From JACPLA01 sp964602055 (GTDB lineage Bacteria; Bacteroidota; Ignavibacteria; UBA10030), in the NCBI GenBank assembly GCA_964602055.1, contig CAZRPU010000046.1, positions 1 to 18,897 on the forward strand: 18,897 bases of DNA, in the 5' to 3' direction. Position 1 is the stretch's first letter. Each line of letters opens with the position of its first letter. Below, in pieces: positions 6,336 to 15,328 of this stretch. The notes beneath the pieces are model-generated. The model ran no database searches, had not been told where the DNA came from, and was given only the letters and a program-made list of their open reading frames with translations. The position numbers and the translations under genes are program-made.

Positions 6336-8609
6336 ATGTTTTCTAGAATCTCTCCGAGTCTTGCTTTGCTTTGTTTGCTTCTGACCTTCGGTCAGGCGCA
6401 GGAGAACATCACCCTGCGTATTGCCGATTGGGCCGATCTGGCCGAAATTCCGCTGACGGAAAAAACTCTCGCCGCTTTCAAAAAACTCCACCCGCACATC
6501 GACGTCTTGTATGAACCCAACCCAGGGCGCGTGTACGAGGAAAAAATCCTGACTGCGCTTGCGACGAACGAACCACCCGATGTATTCTTGCTCGACTCAA
6601 AGCTGATCCCGACGTTTACCAACAAAGGAGTCCTTCTTGACCTGAGCTCCTCGGTAGAGCGATTGGGCATCGACACGAATCAGTGGTATTCGAACGTACT
6701 CCGCATAGCACAACGGGATGGGGGGCTGTATGCATTTCCCAAAGGGTTTTCCCCCCTGATGATTTACTATAACAAACGCCTCCTCCGCGAAGCCGGGCTT
6801 CCGGCTCCCCCGGCGGCATGGACCCGCGATGACTATCTCCGCTATGCTGCTGCCTTGACGGTGGATGCCGACAGGGATGGAACGCCGGAACAGTACGGCA
6901 CGGCGTTTTCGAACCGCTTCTATTACTGGATTCCGTGGGTGTGGTCGGCCGGAGGCGACGTGGTAAGCCCCGACGGGACAAGAGCTTCGGGATTTCTGGA
7001 CTCGCCCGAGACAGAATCGGCCATACAATTTCTGATCGACCTTGTTCACAAGGCGCGCGTGGCACCTGACCTTGGAAGCTGGACGCAAGTGGAGAAGACG
7101 GGATCAATCACCGCTCTGTTCGCCAGCGGAAGGATAGGCATGATCATTGACGGACACTGGCGCATGCCGGAGCTTTTTCGCTACATTCGGGAAGGGCGGC
7201 TCGAAGTGGGTGTGGCCCCTTTCCCTTTTTCCGCTGAGGGCTCAAAAGTCAACGTCATGTACGAATCGGGGTGGTGTGTCCCGGTGAACGCGCGCCATCC
7301 GGAAGAAGCTGTCCTCCTGGCGGAGTTCATGGCAGGAGAGGAGGCCTGCAGGATCCGGTCGACTAATCATCTCGAAATTCCGGCGGTGATTTCCGTTGCC
7401 GATGCCATCGGACGGACCGACACGCTCGGGCTCGAGCAGGCGTTTCTCTCGGAGATACCATTTTGTCGTCAACCCTGGGGTTCTGTCATAGAACGCTTCA
7501 GTCAAATCGAATGGACCTTGCAGGATGCGGTTGATGAAGTGATGGTGAACAAGAAGCCCATGCATGAAACCATGGTTCGCTACGCCTTGAGGATCGACCG
7601 TGAACTCGAGAATATCAGGAGCCACGAACGATCGGTCTTCAAGCCAATCCGGCAACACTCCGAAATTCCCCTGTTTCTTGCAGGCGTGTTCACCCTCGCG
7701 GCAGGCGGATGCGTTGTTCTCTACGCGAAAGCGCGCGGAAAGCAGCGACGGACGGTTGGAACTGCCGTCGGTTTTCTGGCGCCCTCCCTTCTCCATCTTG
7801 TGGTGTTCATCTTTACCCCGATTGTGTTTGCAGCGTACCTGAGCACGCATCAGTGGGATATTGTCGTTCCCGATAAGCCGTTCGTGGGTTTCGGGAATTT
7901 TGCGGAGATGATCGACGACCCCTTCTTTTGGAATGCTCTGCAGAACACGTTCCTCTATTCGTTGAATGTTCCGATCGGCATGATCGTTGCCCTTTCTGTT
8001 GCCCTGATGATGCATCAGCGCCTGAAAGGTGTCACTCTTCTTCGTACCCTGTACTTTCTTCCAAGTGTGACGTCTTTCGTCGCGATTGCCCTCGTGTGGA
8101 TGTGGATCTACCATCCAAGCTTCGGCATGGCGAACGCAATACTGGGAGCTGTCGGGATTCCCCCGCTCCAATGGCTCAATGCCTCAGAGACGGCAATGAT
8201 TTCGGTGATTCTTTTTACCGTCTGGCTCGGGATAGGATATCAGATGGTTATTTTTCTCGCCGGCCTGCAGGGCATTCCGGAAGAATTGCACGAAGCAGCA
8301 CGGATTGACGGGGCGACACACTGGCAGCGTTTCTGGAGAATCACGCTTCCCCTTCTGAAACCGACAACCTTTTTTGTTCTCGTCACCTCCTTCATCGGTT
8401 CATTTCAAGTGTTCACTTCGATCTATGTAATGACGGCCGGCGGCCCGACACGCAGTACCGATGTTTTTGTCTATCATATCTATCAGGCAGCATGGGAACA
8501 GCTGAGAATGGGATACGCTTCGGCAATGTCCTGGGTCCTCTTTGTCATTATCATGATTGCAACATGGATCCAGTTCAAACTGATGGGGAAGGAAGGAGAG
8601 TACGGATAG
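6336..8609 (+). CDS. Fusion of extracellular sugar-binding protein and MalF-like ABC permease (CUT1)
   Basis: A 757-residue fusion of two ABC-importer subunits that are normally separate. Residues 1-21 are a signal peptide (cleavage likely after GQA). Residues 22-430 are a family 1 solute-binding protein (MalE-like), with the characteristic LYAFPKGFSPLMIYYNKRLL stretch at 131-150 and the ALFASGRIGMIIDGHW stretch at 260-275. A hydrophobic linker at 445-464, followed by basic KARGKQRR, returns the chain to the cytoplasm. Residues about 472-757 are a MalF-type permease with six hydrophobic segments and the EAA loop (E653-A-A-R-I-D-G659, then ITLPLLKP) that docks the ATPase. Topology is consistent: periplasmic binding domain, one connecting helix, then the permease core. 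The partner permease is probably the gene at 15325; no matching ATPase is encoded here. The start ATG fits the signal peptide but has only a weak ribosome site. Confidence 0.9.
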   Translation: MFSRISPSLALLCLLLTFGQAQENITLRIADWADLAEIPLTEKTLAAFKKLHPHIDVLYEPNPGRVYEEKILTALATNEPPDVFLLDSKLIPTFTNKGVLLDLSSSVERLGIDTNQWYSNVLRIAQRDGGLYAFPKGFSPLMIYYNKRLLREAGLPAPPAAWTRDDYLRYAAALTVDADRDGTPEQYGTAFSNRFYYWIPWVWSAGGDVVSPDGTRASGFLDSPETESAIQFLIDLVHKARVAPDLGSWTQVEKTGSITALFASGRIGMIIDGHWRMPELFRYIREGRLEVGVAPFPFSAEGSKVNVMYESGWCVPVNARHPEEAVLLAEFMAGEEACRIRSTNHLEIPAVISVADAIGRTDTLGLEQAFLSEIPFCRQPWGSVIERFSQIEWTLQDAVDEVMVNKKPMHETMVRYALRIDRELENIRSHERSVFKPIRQHSEIPLFLAGVFTLAAGGCVVLYAKARGKQRRTVGTAVGFLAPSLLHLVVFIFTPIVFAAYLSTHQWDIVVPDKPFVGFGNFAEMIDDPFFWNALQNTFLYSLNVPIGMIVALSVALMMHQRLKGVTLLRTLYFLPSVTSFVAIALVWMWIYHPSFGMANAILGAVGIPPLQWLNASETAMISVILFTVWLGIGYQMVIFLAGLQGIPEELHEAARIDGATHWQRFWRITLPLLKPTTFFVLVTSFIGSFQVFTSIYVMTAGGPTRSTDVFVYHIYQAAWEQLRMGYASAMSWVLFVIIMIATWIQFKLMGKEGEYG

Positions 8610-8712
8610 GGAGGGGATGGAGGTGTCAGTCGGGAACCGTGAGATTCAGAAAAAGAAAGATGCGTCGTGTGAGAAATACGTGGTGTTTCAAACAAACTAA
8701 TGAAAGACATCA

Positions 8713-9648
8713 ATGAACATGCATCTGATTCGCTACGTGTCTCTTGTTCTTGTCATCCTTGTCTTTGCGTCATGCGGGAGAAAGGAAACAAAAGCTGAGA
8801 AGGTCATCGGAGTTTCCCTTCTGACACGAGGTCATGTTTTCTACCGTGATCTCGAAGCAGGCCTTGTCACCGAGGCACAACAGCACAACTATGAGCTGAT
8901 CATAACGGCGGGTGAGTTCGATCTGGGAAAACAGATCGGTCAGATCGAAGACTTCATTGCGAGAAAGGTCGATGCCATCGTTCTCTGTCCCGTGGATTCG
9001 AGGGGAGTGGGACCGGGAATCAAGCGGGCGAATGAGGCAGGCATCCCCGTCTTCACTGCGGATATTGCTTCCCAGGAGGGAGATGTCGTCTCGCATATTG
9101 CCTCGGACAACGTGGCGGGGGGGCGACTGGCAGGGAAATACCTCGCAGAAGCGCTGAAAGGAGTGGGGACAGTGGCAATCATCAATCAGCCGACCGTCAC
9201 CTCCGTGCTCGACCGGGTGAAGGGTTTCAAGGATGAACTGGCACGCCATCCCGGAATTTCCATTGTTGCCGATGTCAATGGCCAGGGAGTACGCGACAAG
9301 GCAATGCAGGCCGCGGCCGATGTCCTCCAGGCACATCCAAAACTCAACGGCGTTTTCGGGATCAACGACGACTCCGCCCTCGGGACCCTCGACGCGGCGC
9401 AGCAATTCAGACGCTCGGATCTTATCATCATCGGGTACGACGCGACGCCGCCGGCCGAAGACGCAATCAGAAAGGGCACTTCCCTTAAAGCTGACGTCGT
9501 TCAATTCCCTGGGAAAATCGGCACGATGACCATGCAGCAGGTAAAGGCCTATTTTTCCGGCAGTTCCGTCCCGGCAGTCGTTCCGGTCGAAGTGGGTATA
9601 GTCGACAAGGACGCTTTGGAAAAAAGGGGAGACAAGCGAACACCGTGA
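8713..9648 (+). CDS. RbsB-like sugar-binding lipoprotein (CUT2 ABC transporter)
   Basis: Periplasmic binding protein of the ribose/galactose (PBP type 1) family, 311 residues, predicted to be a lipoprotein. A hydrophobic signal is followed by FASC with the lipid-accepting C21. Family landmarks are CPVDSRGVG (92-100), IPVFTAD (111-117), HIASDNVAGGRLAG (128-141), GINDDSALG (216-224), GYDATP (241-246) and Q264. N218, D243 and Q264 correspond to sugar ligands of E. coli RbsB as I remember them. The Arg that follows the binding Asp in RbsB is I118 here, so the sugar need not be ribose. The gene lies 103 nt after the fusion gene. I see no clear promoter in that gap, only purine-rich sequence. Its ribosome site is weak (GAAAG). 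Its stop overlaps the ATPase start. Confidence 0.9.
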   Translation: MNMHLIRYVSLVLVILVFASCGRKETKAEKVIGVSLLTRGHVFYRDLEAGLVTEAQQHNYELIITAGEFDLGKQIGQIEDFIARKVDAIVLCPVDSRGVGPGIKRANEAGIPVFTADIASQEGDVVSHIASDNVAGGRLAGKYLAEALKGVGTVAIINQPTVTSVLDRVKGFKDELARHPGISIVADVNGQGVRDKAMQAAADVLQAHPKLNGVFGINDDSALGTLDAAQQFRRSDLIIIGYDATPPAEDAIRKGTSLKADVVQFPGKIGTMTMQQVKAYFSGSSVPAVVPVEVGIVDKDALEKRGDKRTP

Positions 9649-11147
9649 GCACACTTCTCTCCATGGAAGGAATCACGAAGCGCTACCCGGGGGTTATTGC
9701 CCTCGACAGCGTGGACTTCGATCTCGAACAAGGAGAGATCCACTGTTTGGTGGGGGAGAACGGCGCCGGGAAATCCACCTTGATGAAGATCCTCGGCGGT
9801 GCAGTTGTCATGGATGAGGGGAAGATCACGATCAACGGATTGACGGCGATGGTTCGTTCTCCGTCCGAAGCGCGGCACATGGGCATCGGCGTGATCTATC
9901 AGGATTTCAAACTGGTCCAGGACATGTCGGTTGCCGAGAATGTACTCTTGGGAGAAGAACCTCTCCGGGGCTTTTTTGTCGACAAGGGGCGGATGCATGA
10001 ACAGGTGCGTTCTCTTCTCGGCCAACTGGGCGAAGAGCTCGATACGCATGAGCGAGTGGGAAGGCTCAGCGCGGCCAAACAGCAGATCGTGGAAATCGCA
10101 AAGACCCTGGCGAGGCGCGTACGTATCCTGGTGATGGATGAGCCTTCGGCGGCTCTCAGCGAACAGGAAATCCGGAATCTCTTTGAAGTCATCCGAAGAT
10201 TAAAGAGCGAGGGAGTCGGTATTATCTATATCTCCCACCGCATGGATGAGATTTTCGAGATTGCCGACCGTGTGACAATCCTGAGAGATGGCAAGAGGGT
10301 GGAAACATTGCCCATGAAAGAAGTCGACCGCCGTACGTTGATCCGCCTGATGGTAGGGAGGGAGCTGGAGCAGGAATACCCGAAAATCGTTCTGGAGAGG
10401 GGAGAGGAGATACTCCGGGTCGAACATTTGTCGGCAGGCATGCTGCAGGACATCAGCTTTACCGTTTGGCGGGGGGAAATCTTCGGCATTGCGGGCCTTG
10501 TGGGGGCAGGCCGCAGCGAGCTTGCCCGTGTCATCTTTGGGGCAGACAAGCTGGAACGCGGCCGGGTAATGCTGGCCGGGCGGGAATACGCGCCGCGGTC
10601 GCCGCGTGAAGCCATCGAAGCAGGAGTAGGATTGCTGACTGAAGATCGCAACCGGTACGGTCTGCTCATGCAGATGAACGTCAGAGAAAACATTTCGCTT
10701 TCGAGCCTCGGCGAACTACTGCGTGGATTCAGGATTGACCGGCGGAAAGAAAAGAGAGTCGTGGAAGAGTTCGCGGGTCAGCTGAAAATCAAAGCGCCAT
10801 CGGTTGAGGTGGAAGTTGAAACGTTAAGTGGCGGGAATCGCCAAAAAGTGGTTCTGGCCCGATGGCTCAGCACGCAATCCAGGCTTCTCATTTTTGACGA
10901 GCCAACGGCCGGGATTGACGTGGGTGCCAAATTCGAAATCTACAATCTCATGAATGATCTTGCACAGAGGGGCGTCGGTGTTATCGTTATCTCGTCGGAA
11001 CTGCCGGAATTGCTGGGAATGTGCGACCGCATCGCCGTCATGTGTGAAGGACGAATGACGGGAATCCTTTCCAGGACCGACGCGAATCAGGAAAAGATCC
11101 TCGGCCTCGCCACACAAACGATGGAGGAGGTCGCCCGTGCGCGCTGA
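9645..11147 (+). CDS. RbsA-like double ATPase of a CUT2 sugar ABC transporter
   Basis: A 500-residue ATPase with two nucleotide-binding domains, the normal RbsA/MglA/XylG layout. The first half has Walker A GENGAGKST (37-45), Q-loop Q86, signature LSAAKQQ (141-147), Walker B ILVMDEPS (161-168) and switch H198. The second half has the degenerate P-loop GLVGAGRSE typical of the family (284-292), signature LSGGNRQ (394-400), Walker B LLIFDEPTAGID, and Ser in place of the switch histidine. GTG 9645 overlaps the rbsB-like stop (GTGA), with AGGGGAGA about 12 nt upstream. ATG 9663 is an alternative start six codons later. It should energise the permease that follows. There is no basis to assume it serves the CUT1-type permeases of this locus, which use a different ATPase class. 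Confidence 0.93.
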   Translation: MSTLLSMEGITKRYPGVIALDSVDFDLEQGEIHCLVGENGAGKSTLMKILGGAVVMDEGKITINGLTAMVRSPSEARHMGIGVIYQDFKLVQDMSVAENVLLGEEPLRGFFVDKGRMHEQVRSLLGQLGEELDTHERVGRLSAAKQQIVEIAKTLARRVRILVMDEPSAALSEQEIRNLFEVIRRLKSEGVGIIYISHRMDEIFEIADRVTILRDGKRVETLPMKEVDRRTLIRLMVGRELEQEYPKIVLERGEEILRVEHLSAGMLQDISFTVWRGEIFGIAGLVGAGRSELARVIFGADKLERGRVMLAGREYAPRSPREAIEAGVGLLTEDRNRYGLLMQMNVRENISLSSLGELLRGFRIDRRKEKRVVEEFAGQLKIKAPSVEVEVETLSGGNRQKVVLARWLSTQSRLLIFDEPTAGIDVGAKFEIYNLMNDLAQRGVGVIVISSELPELLGMCDRIAVMCEGRMTGILSRTDANQEKILGLATQTMEEVARAR

Positions 11148-12093
11148 CGTCCCCGCGAGAAAGCTCTCGGTTCTTTTTTCCGAATATGGCATCGGGGCCG
11201 CATTTCTCCTCGAGATGATCCTGTTTGCCATCCTCTCCCCGTACTTCCTGACCACGGAAAACCTTCTCAATGTTACGCTGCAGACCTCGATCACAGCAAT
11301 CATAGCCGTGGGGATGACCTTTGTCATCCTTACCGCAGGGATCGACCTCTCCGTCGGCTCGGTTGTTGCTTTCGCGGGCGTTCTGACAACTCTCATGCTG
11401 AAGCTTGATGCTCCGCCGTTCCTTGCCTACTCTTGTGCCATAGCAGGCGGCCTGGTGTTTGGCGCGGCAACCGGGAGCGCGGCGGGAATATGTGTCACGA
11501 AGTTCCGCATCACACCTTTTATCGTGACTCTCGCGCTCATGACCATCTGGCGCGGCGCGGCGTTTGTCGTCACCGAAGGGAGGCCCATCTGGGAGCTCCC
11601 CGAGGGCTTTGCTGTTCTCGCCCGCGGACGCATTGCAGGAATACCCATCCCCACCATCATCATGCTCGTCGTTTTCGGCGCGGCGCACGTAGTTCTGACG
11701 CAAACACGTTTCGGCCGGTATGTGTATGCCGTTGGCGGCAACATCGAAGCCGCCCGGCTGGCAGGAATCCGGACGCAGCGGGTCTTGATACAGGTCTATG
11801 TCATTTCGGGTGTTCTTTCCGCCCTGAGCGGTATCCTCCTCGCCTCGAGGGTCAATTCGGGCCAGCCGAACGCGGGTCTGATGTATGAACTCGATGTGAT
11901 CGCCGCGGTTGTCGTCGGGGGAACCAGTCTTTTTGGCGGACGCGGAACGGTCATCGGCACCCTGATCGGATCGCTTCTCATCGGAGTTCTTCGAAACGGC
12001 TTGAATCTCCTCAATGTGGAATCGTACGTCCAGCAAGTCATCGTCGGCATCGTGATTCTCCTGGCGGTGATGATGGATCGACTCAGAAAATAG
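11137..12093 (+). CDS. RbsC-like permease of a CUT2 sugar ABC transporter
   Basis: A 318-residue integral membrane permease of the ribose/xylose/galactose type. It has about eight to ten hydrophobic segments, the family motif TAGIDLSVGSVVAF (66-79) and the late motif VVVGGTSLFGGRGTVIGTLIG. The N-terminal cytoplasmic stretch (MRADVPARKL) is basic. GTG 11137 lies inside the end of the ATPase gene (11-nt overlap) and has an excellent ribosome site GGAGGAGG (11123-11130). With the two preceding genes it makes a complete binding protein-ATPase-permease set, so monosaccharide import is likely. The sugar is not readable from the sequence. The neighbouring alpha-mannosidase makes mannose a reasonable guess. 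Confidence 0.93.
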   Translation: MRADVPARKLSVLFSEYGIGAAFLLEMILFAILSPYFLTTENLLNVTLQTSITAIIAVGMTFVILTAGIDLSVGSVVAFAGVLTTLMLKLDAPPFLAYSCAIAGGLVFGAATGSAAGICVTKFRITPFIVTLALMTIWRGAAFVVTEGRPIWELPEGFAVLARGRIAGIPIPTIIMLVVFGAAHVVLTQTRFGRYVYAVGGNIEAARLAGIRTQRVLIQVYVISGVLSALSGILLASRVNSGQPNAGLMYELDVIAAVVVGGTSLFGGRGTVIGTLIGSLLIGVLRNGLNLLNVESYVQQVIVGIVILLAVMMDRLRK

Positions 12094-12094
12094 A

Positions 12095-12106
12095 CGTAGA
12101 ACCGGG
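12095..12106 (+). promoter_or_regulatory. CGTAGAACCGGG leader element before the alpha-mannosidase
   Basis: This 12-mer lies one base after the rbsC-like stop and ends 9 nt before the ATG. It is 11/12 identical to the pntB leader at 1472-1483. No classic AGGAGG is present, so it probably covers the ribosome binding site. Any further role is unknown. Confidence 0.4.
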
Positions 12107-12115
12107 ACCTGCAAT

Positions 12116-15100
12116 ATGAAAACAGCCAAATACTTCCTGCTGATCGTTCTTCTCACATCTGCTGCCATGAGCCAGACCAGTGTGGACAAACTCGTCGAGC
12201 GGCTCGAGTTCCTCGGAAAGGGGTCAATTGACAACTGGAAATATTCCGTCAATCCGCCGGGAGACCCGACCAGACCCGATTACGACGATTCACAATGGCA
12301 GATTCTTCGGTTGAACGAATCGATTTACCCCGACTCGTGCTGGCTGCGGCGCGTGATTGTTCTTCCCGACAGGCTGTTGGGGGAGCCTGTCCGCGGGGCG
12401 GTACGATTTCTCGTTTCGGTGGATGATTACGGCTATCTCTGGGTTGACGGAGAAAGCAAGGGGCATTTTCCATGGGACGGTGAATTTGAGATGACGAAAG
12501 ATGCAAAACCGGGGAAGAGGATGGTTCTCGCCATCAAGGCCATCAACACCGGTGGACCCCTCCGCCTGATCAGGGCTTCTGTTGAAGCGGATGTTTCAAA
12601 GCAGCATGCGGCCACGGTTGACGACCTCATTCTCAGCTTTAAGGTGGGTCAAAAGCTCCTCAGCTTCGATACGTATCAGACCAATGCGCGCCGTCGCTAT
12701 GATCCCAAAACGGATAAGTCGCAGACCGATCGATCGGAAAAAGAGCGGTTGAACAATCTTCTCCAGAGAGCGGCAGGGAGTGTCGATGTTGAGGCCCTGC
12801 AGGAGGGGGATATGAAGCGGTTTATGGCGTCCGTCGACAAGGTCCGCCGGGATGTTCAGCCTGTTTCTGCGTTCGCACGGCGCTGTACGCTGTATTTTGA
12901 TTCCAACGCGCACATTGACGCTGCATGGCTCTGGAGGAAGGGGGAAACCGTTGAAGTCTGCAAGAATACGTTTTCTTCCGTTCTCTCGATGATGGATGCC
13001 CGGCCCGATTTTACGTACACGCAGAGTTCGGCAGTGTACTATGAATGGATGCGAACGCAGTATCCCGATGTGTTCCGGCGCATTCAGCAGCGCGTACAGG
13101 ATGGGAGATGGGAAGTCATTGGCGGCATGTGGGTTGAGCCGGACTGCAATCTTCCGGGCGGTGAATCATGGATGCGCCATCTCCTGTATGCAAAGCGGTA
13201 CTTCCGAAAAAATCTTGGAGTCGATGTCACCATCGGTTGGAATCCCGATTCATTCGGGTATAACTGGAACATGCCGCAGTTCTATCGGCTTGCGGGGATA
13301 GATGCGTTCATCACGCAAAAAATAGGATGGAACGATACCAATGTGTTTCCTCACAGGGTCTTCTGGTGGGAAGGGCCCGACGGTTCCCGCATCCTGAGCT
13401 ATTTCCCTTTCGACTATGTCAATGAAGTCAGCTCCCCCTACCAACTGGTTGATTGGCTGAGGCAGTTCGAAGCAAATACCGGGTTCGTGAATATGCTCGT
13501 GCTGTTCGGCGTTGGGGACCATGGAGGTGGGCCGAGCAATGAAATGCTTGACCGGATCGACAGGCTTCGGAATGTCACCATCTATCCCACGATTCGTTAC
13601 GGGACCGCAAAGACGTACCTTGACTGGCTGCGGTCGCAGGATTTGACCACTCTGCCCGTTTGGAACGATGAACTGTATCTGGAGTATCATCGCGGAACAT
13701 ACACTACGCAGGGAGCGATGAAGGAATTCAACAGAACGAGCGAAGTGCTCCTCACCAACGCTGAAAAAATCTCTTCACTGGCCTCATTGCACGGTGCACA
13801 GTACAATCGCTCGGCGCTGGAAGATGCCTGGCGGCTCACGCTCTTCAATCAGTTTCACGATATTCTCCCCGGGTCGAGTATTCGTGAAGTCTACATTGAC
13901 GCAACAGAATCCCACCAGGAGGCACAACGCATAGGGAAGTTTGAGCTGCAGAGAGCGCTCGATCGCCTTGCCGCTTCCACGAACACCTTGTCCCTTGGCA
14001 AAGGAACGCCCCTGCTCGTTGTGAATACACTCTCGTGGCCCCGCAGCGAAGTCGTGAGATATGCTCTCCCGATGGGAGGAGAGGAACAGTATGCGGTGTT
14101 CGACCCGAACGGAAAGGAAGTTGCTTCTCAGATCGAGCGCGTCGACCGGTACAACCGTGCAATTCTCTTTCGGGCATCGGAAGTGCCATCCATGGGTCAC
14201 AAGACCTATCTGCTGAGAGCACACAAGCCCTCGATCCAGTCAACAGGCCTCCGTGCCGGAACAACAGGTCTGGAGAATGAATATTTCACCCTTGCCATCG
14301 ACACGGCGTCGGGATGGATCACTTCAGTTGTCGACAGAAGATCCTCACGTGAAATCCTCAGCGCTCCCGCCAACCGTTTGCAGCTTCTCGAAGACCGGCC
14401 GTCGGCCTGGGACGCATGGAACATCGGCCTGACGGGTACGGAATACCCGTCCCACCTGAGGTCGATCGAGGTGCTGGAAAGAGGCCCCGTGCGTGTGGTC
14501 GTGCGCCTCACGAGGGATTACCGCAAGCCCGGAACATCGGCCGCCTTCCCCACGGAACAGTATCCGACAAGTTTCTTTACGCAGGATATCATCCTGACCG
14601 CCGGATCAGACCGGATTGATTTCCGGACGGCCGTCGATTGGTGGGAAGAGAAGACCATGCTCAAGGTTGCTTTCCCTGTCGCTGTGAAAGCCCCGATGGC
14701 AACGTATGAAATCCCGTACGGCAGTATTGAACGGACAACGGAGAGGAAGAACAGCCTCGACAGCGCGAAGTTTGAAGTAGCGGGAATCCGCTGGGCGGAT
14801 CTGTCAACCGGGGATTATGGTGTCAGTCTCTTGAATCGTGCCAAATACGGTTATGATATCAAGGGCTCCACCATGCGGCTTTCTTTGCTGCGGTCACCCA
14901 AGTGGCCCGACCCGACGGCAGATCGGGGGAAACATTCCATCGAGTACGCCCTCTATCCTCATGCGGGGAAGTGGACGAGCGCCGGGACAGTGCAGCGCGG
15001 GTATGAGTTCGATCATCCAATGATTGTTGTCGCCTCGTCTGCACACGGCGGGCCGGTTCCTCCCGTTCATTCCTTTGTAACCATCGCTCCGTCGAACCTC

Positions 15101-15328
15101 ATCCTCACTTCCCTGAAAAAAGCAGAGGACTCCGATGCCTGGATTCTCCAATGGTACGACGCGCTCGGTCAGGACACCGAGGCGGTCATCACCCTCCCCC
15201 TACCGGTGAGGAAAGCGAACAAGACCAATGCCCTGGAAGAAGATCAGGAAAAACTCCCGGCGGAGAGAAATACCGTCAAAGTTCACACGAAGAAACACGG
15301 GGTTATGACCATCAAGGTGGAGTTTTGA
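12116..15328 (+). CDS. Secreted GH38 family alpha-mannosidase
   Basis: A 1070-residue glycoside hydrolase family 38 enzyme that releases alpha-linked mannose with retention of configuration and needs a zinc ion. A signal peptide occupies residues 1-19 (AAMS before QTS), so it acts in the periplasm or outside. Residues about 35-160 look like a jelly-roll sugar-binding domain before the catalytic part. The zinc set known for GH38 is complete: H266 and D268 in NAHIDAAWLW, D378 in WNPDSFGYN (also the nucleophile), and H581 in FNQFHDILPGSS. GVGDHGGGP (466-474) is also typical. Beta-sandwich domains follow from about residue 620 to the end. It starts 23 nt after the rbsC-like gene, and its stop overlaps the TTG start of a MalG-like permease, tying the enzyme to both transporters. 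The linkage specificity cannot be read from the sequence. Confidence 0.94.
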   Translation: MKTAKYFLLIVLLTSAAMSQTSVDKLVERLEFLGKGSIDNWKYSVNPPGDPTRPDYDDSQWQILRLNESIYPDSCWLRRVIVLPDRLLGEPVRGAVRFLVSVDDYGYLWVDGESKGHFPWDGEFEMTKDAKPGKRMVLAIKAINTGGPLRLIRASVEADVSKQHAATVDDLILSFKVGQKLLSFDTYQTNARRRYDPKTDKSQTDRSEKERLNNLLQRAAGSVDVEALQEGDMKRFMASVDKVRRDVQPVSAFARRCTLYFDSNAHIDAAWLWRKGETVEVCKNTFSSVLSMMDARPDFTYTQSSAVYYEWMRTQYPDVFRRIQQRVQDGRWEVIGGMWVEPDCNLPGGESWMRHLLYAKRYFRKNLGVDVTIGWNPDSFGYNWNMPQFYRLAGIDAFITQKIGWNDTNVFPHRVFWWEGPDGSRILSYFPFDYVNEVSSPYQLVDWLRQFEANTGFVNMLVLFGVGDHGGGPSNEMLDRIDRLRNVTIYPTIRYGTAKTYLDWLRSQDLTTLPVWNDELYLEYHRGTYTTQGAMKEFNRTSEVLLTNAEKISSLASLHGAQYNRSALEDAWRLTLFNQFHDILPGSSIREVYIDATESHQEAQRIGKFELQRALDRLAASTNTLSLGKGTPLLVVNTLSWPRSEVVRYALPMGGEEQYAVFDPNGKEVASQIERVDRYNRAILFRASEVPSMGHKTYLLRAHKPSIQSTGLRAGTTGLENEYFTLAIDTASGWITSVVDRRSSREILSAPANRLQLLEDRPSAWDAWNIGLTGTEYPSHLRSIEVLERGPVRVVVRLTRDYRKPGTSAAFPTEQYPTSFFTQDIILTAGSDRIDFRTAVDWWEEKTMLKVAFPVAVKAPMATYEIPYGSIERTTERKNSLDSAKFEVAGIRWADLSTGDYGVSLLNRAKYGYDIKGSTMRLSLLRSPKWPDPTADRGKHSIEYALYPHAGKWTSAGTVQRGYEFDHPMIVVASSAHGGPVPPVHSFVTIAPSNLILTSLKKAEDSDAWILQWYDALGQDTEAVITLPLPVRKANKTNALEEDQEKLPAERNTVKVHTKKHGVMTIKVEF

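Noticed and set aside
8610..8712. Possible promoter or small gene between the fusion gene and the rbsB-like gene
   Set aside because: No convincing -35/-10 pair, terminator or ribosome-site-bearing small frame is visible, only purine-rich sequence.
10065..10085. Unusual ABC signature LSAAKQQ in the first ATPase domain
   Set aside because: Loss of the second glycine in the first signature is common in RbsA/MglA-type double ATPases, so it is not evidence of inactivity.
10470..10515. Degenerate second Walker A (GLVGAGRSE) as a sign of pseudogene decay
   Set aside because: This form is typical of the second half of CUT2 ATPases; the frame is intact and of normal length.
11038..12252. Long open frame on the - strand (404 codons) opposite the rbsC-like permease
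   Set aside because: Its translation is rich in His, Arg, Asp and Glu with no recognisable motif, the usual mirror image of a hydrophobic + strand gene. It also crosses three real gene boundaries.
15151..15324. Upstream extension of the MalG-like frame
   Set aside because: These codons overlap the end of the mannosidase gene and give an Arg/Gly/Pro-rich sequence unlike any permease N-terminus.
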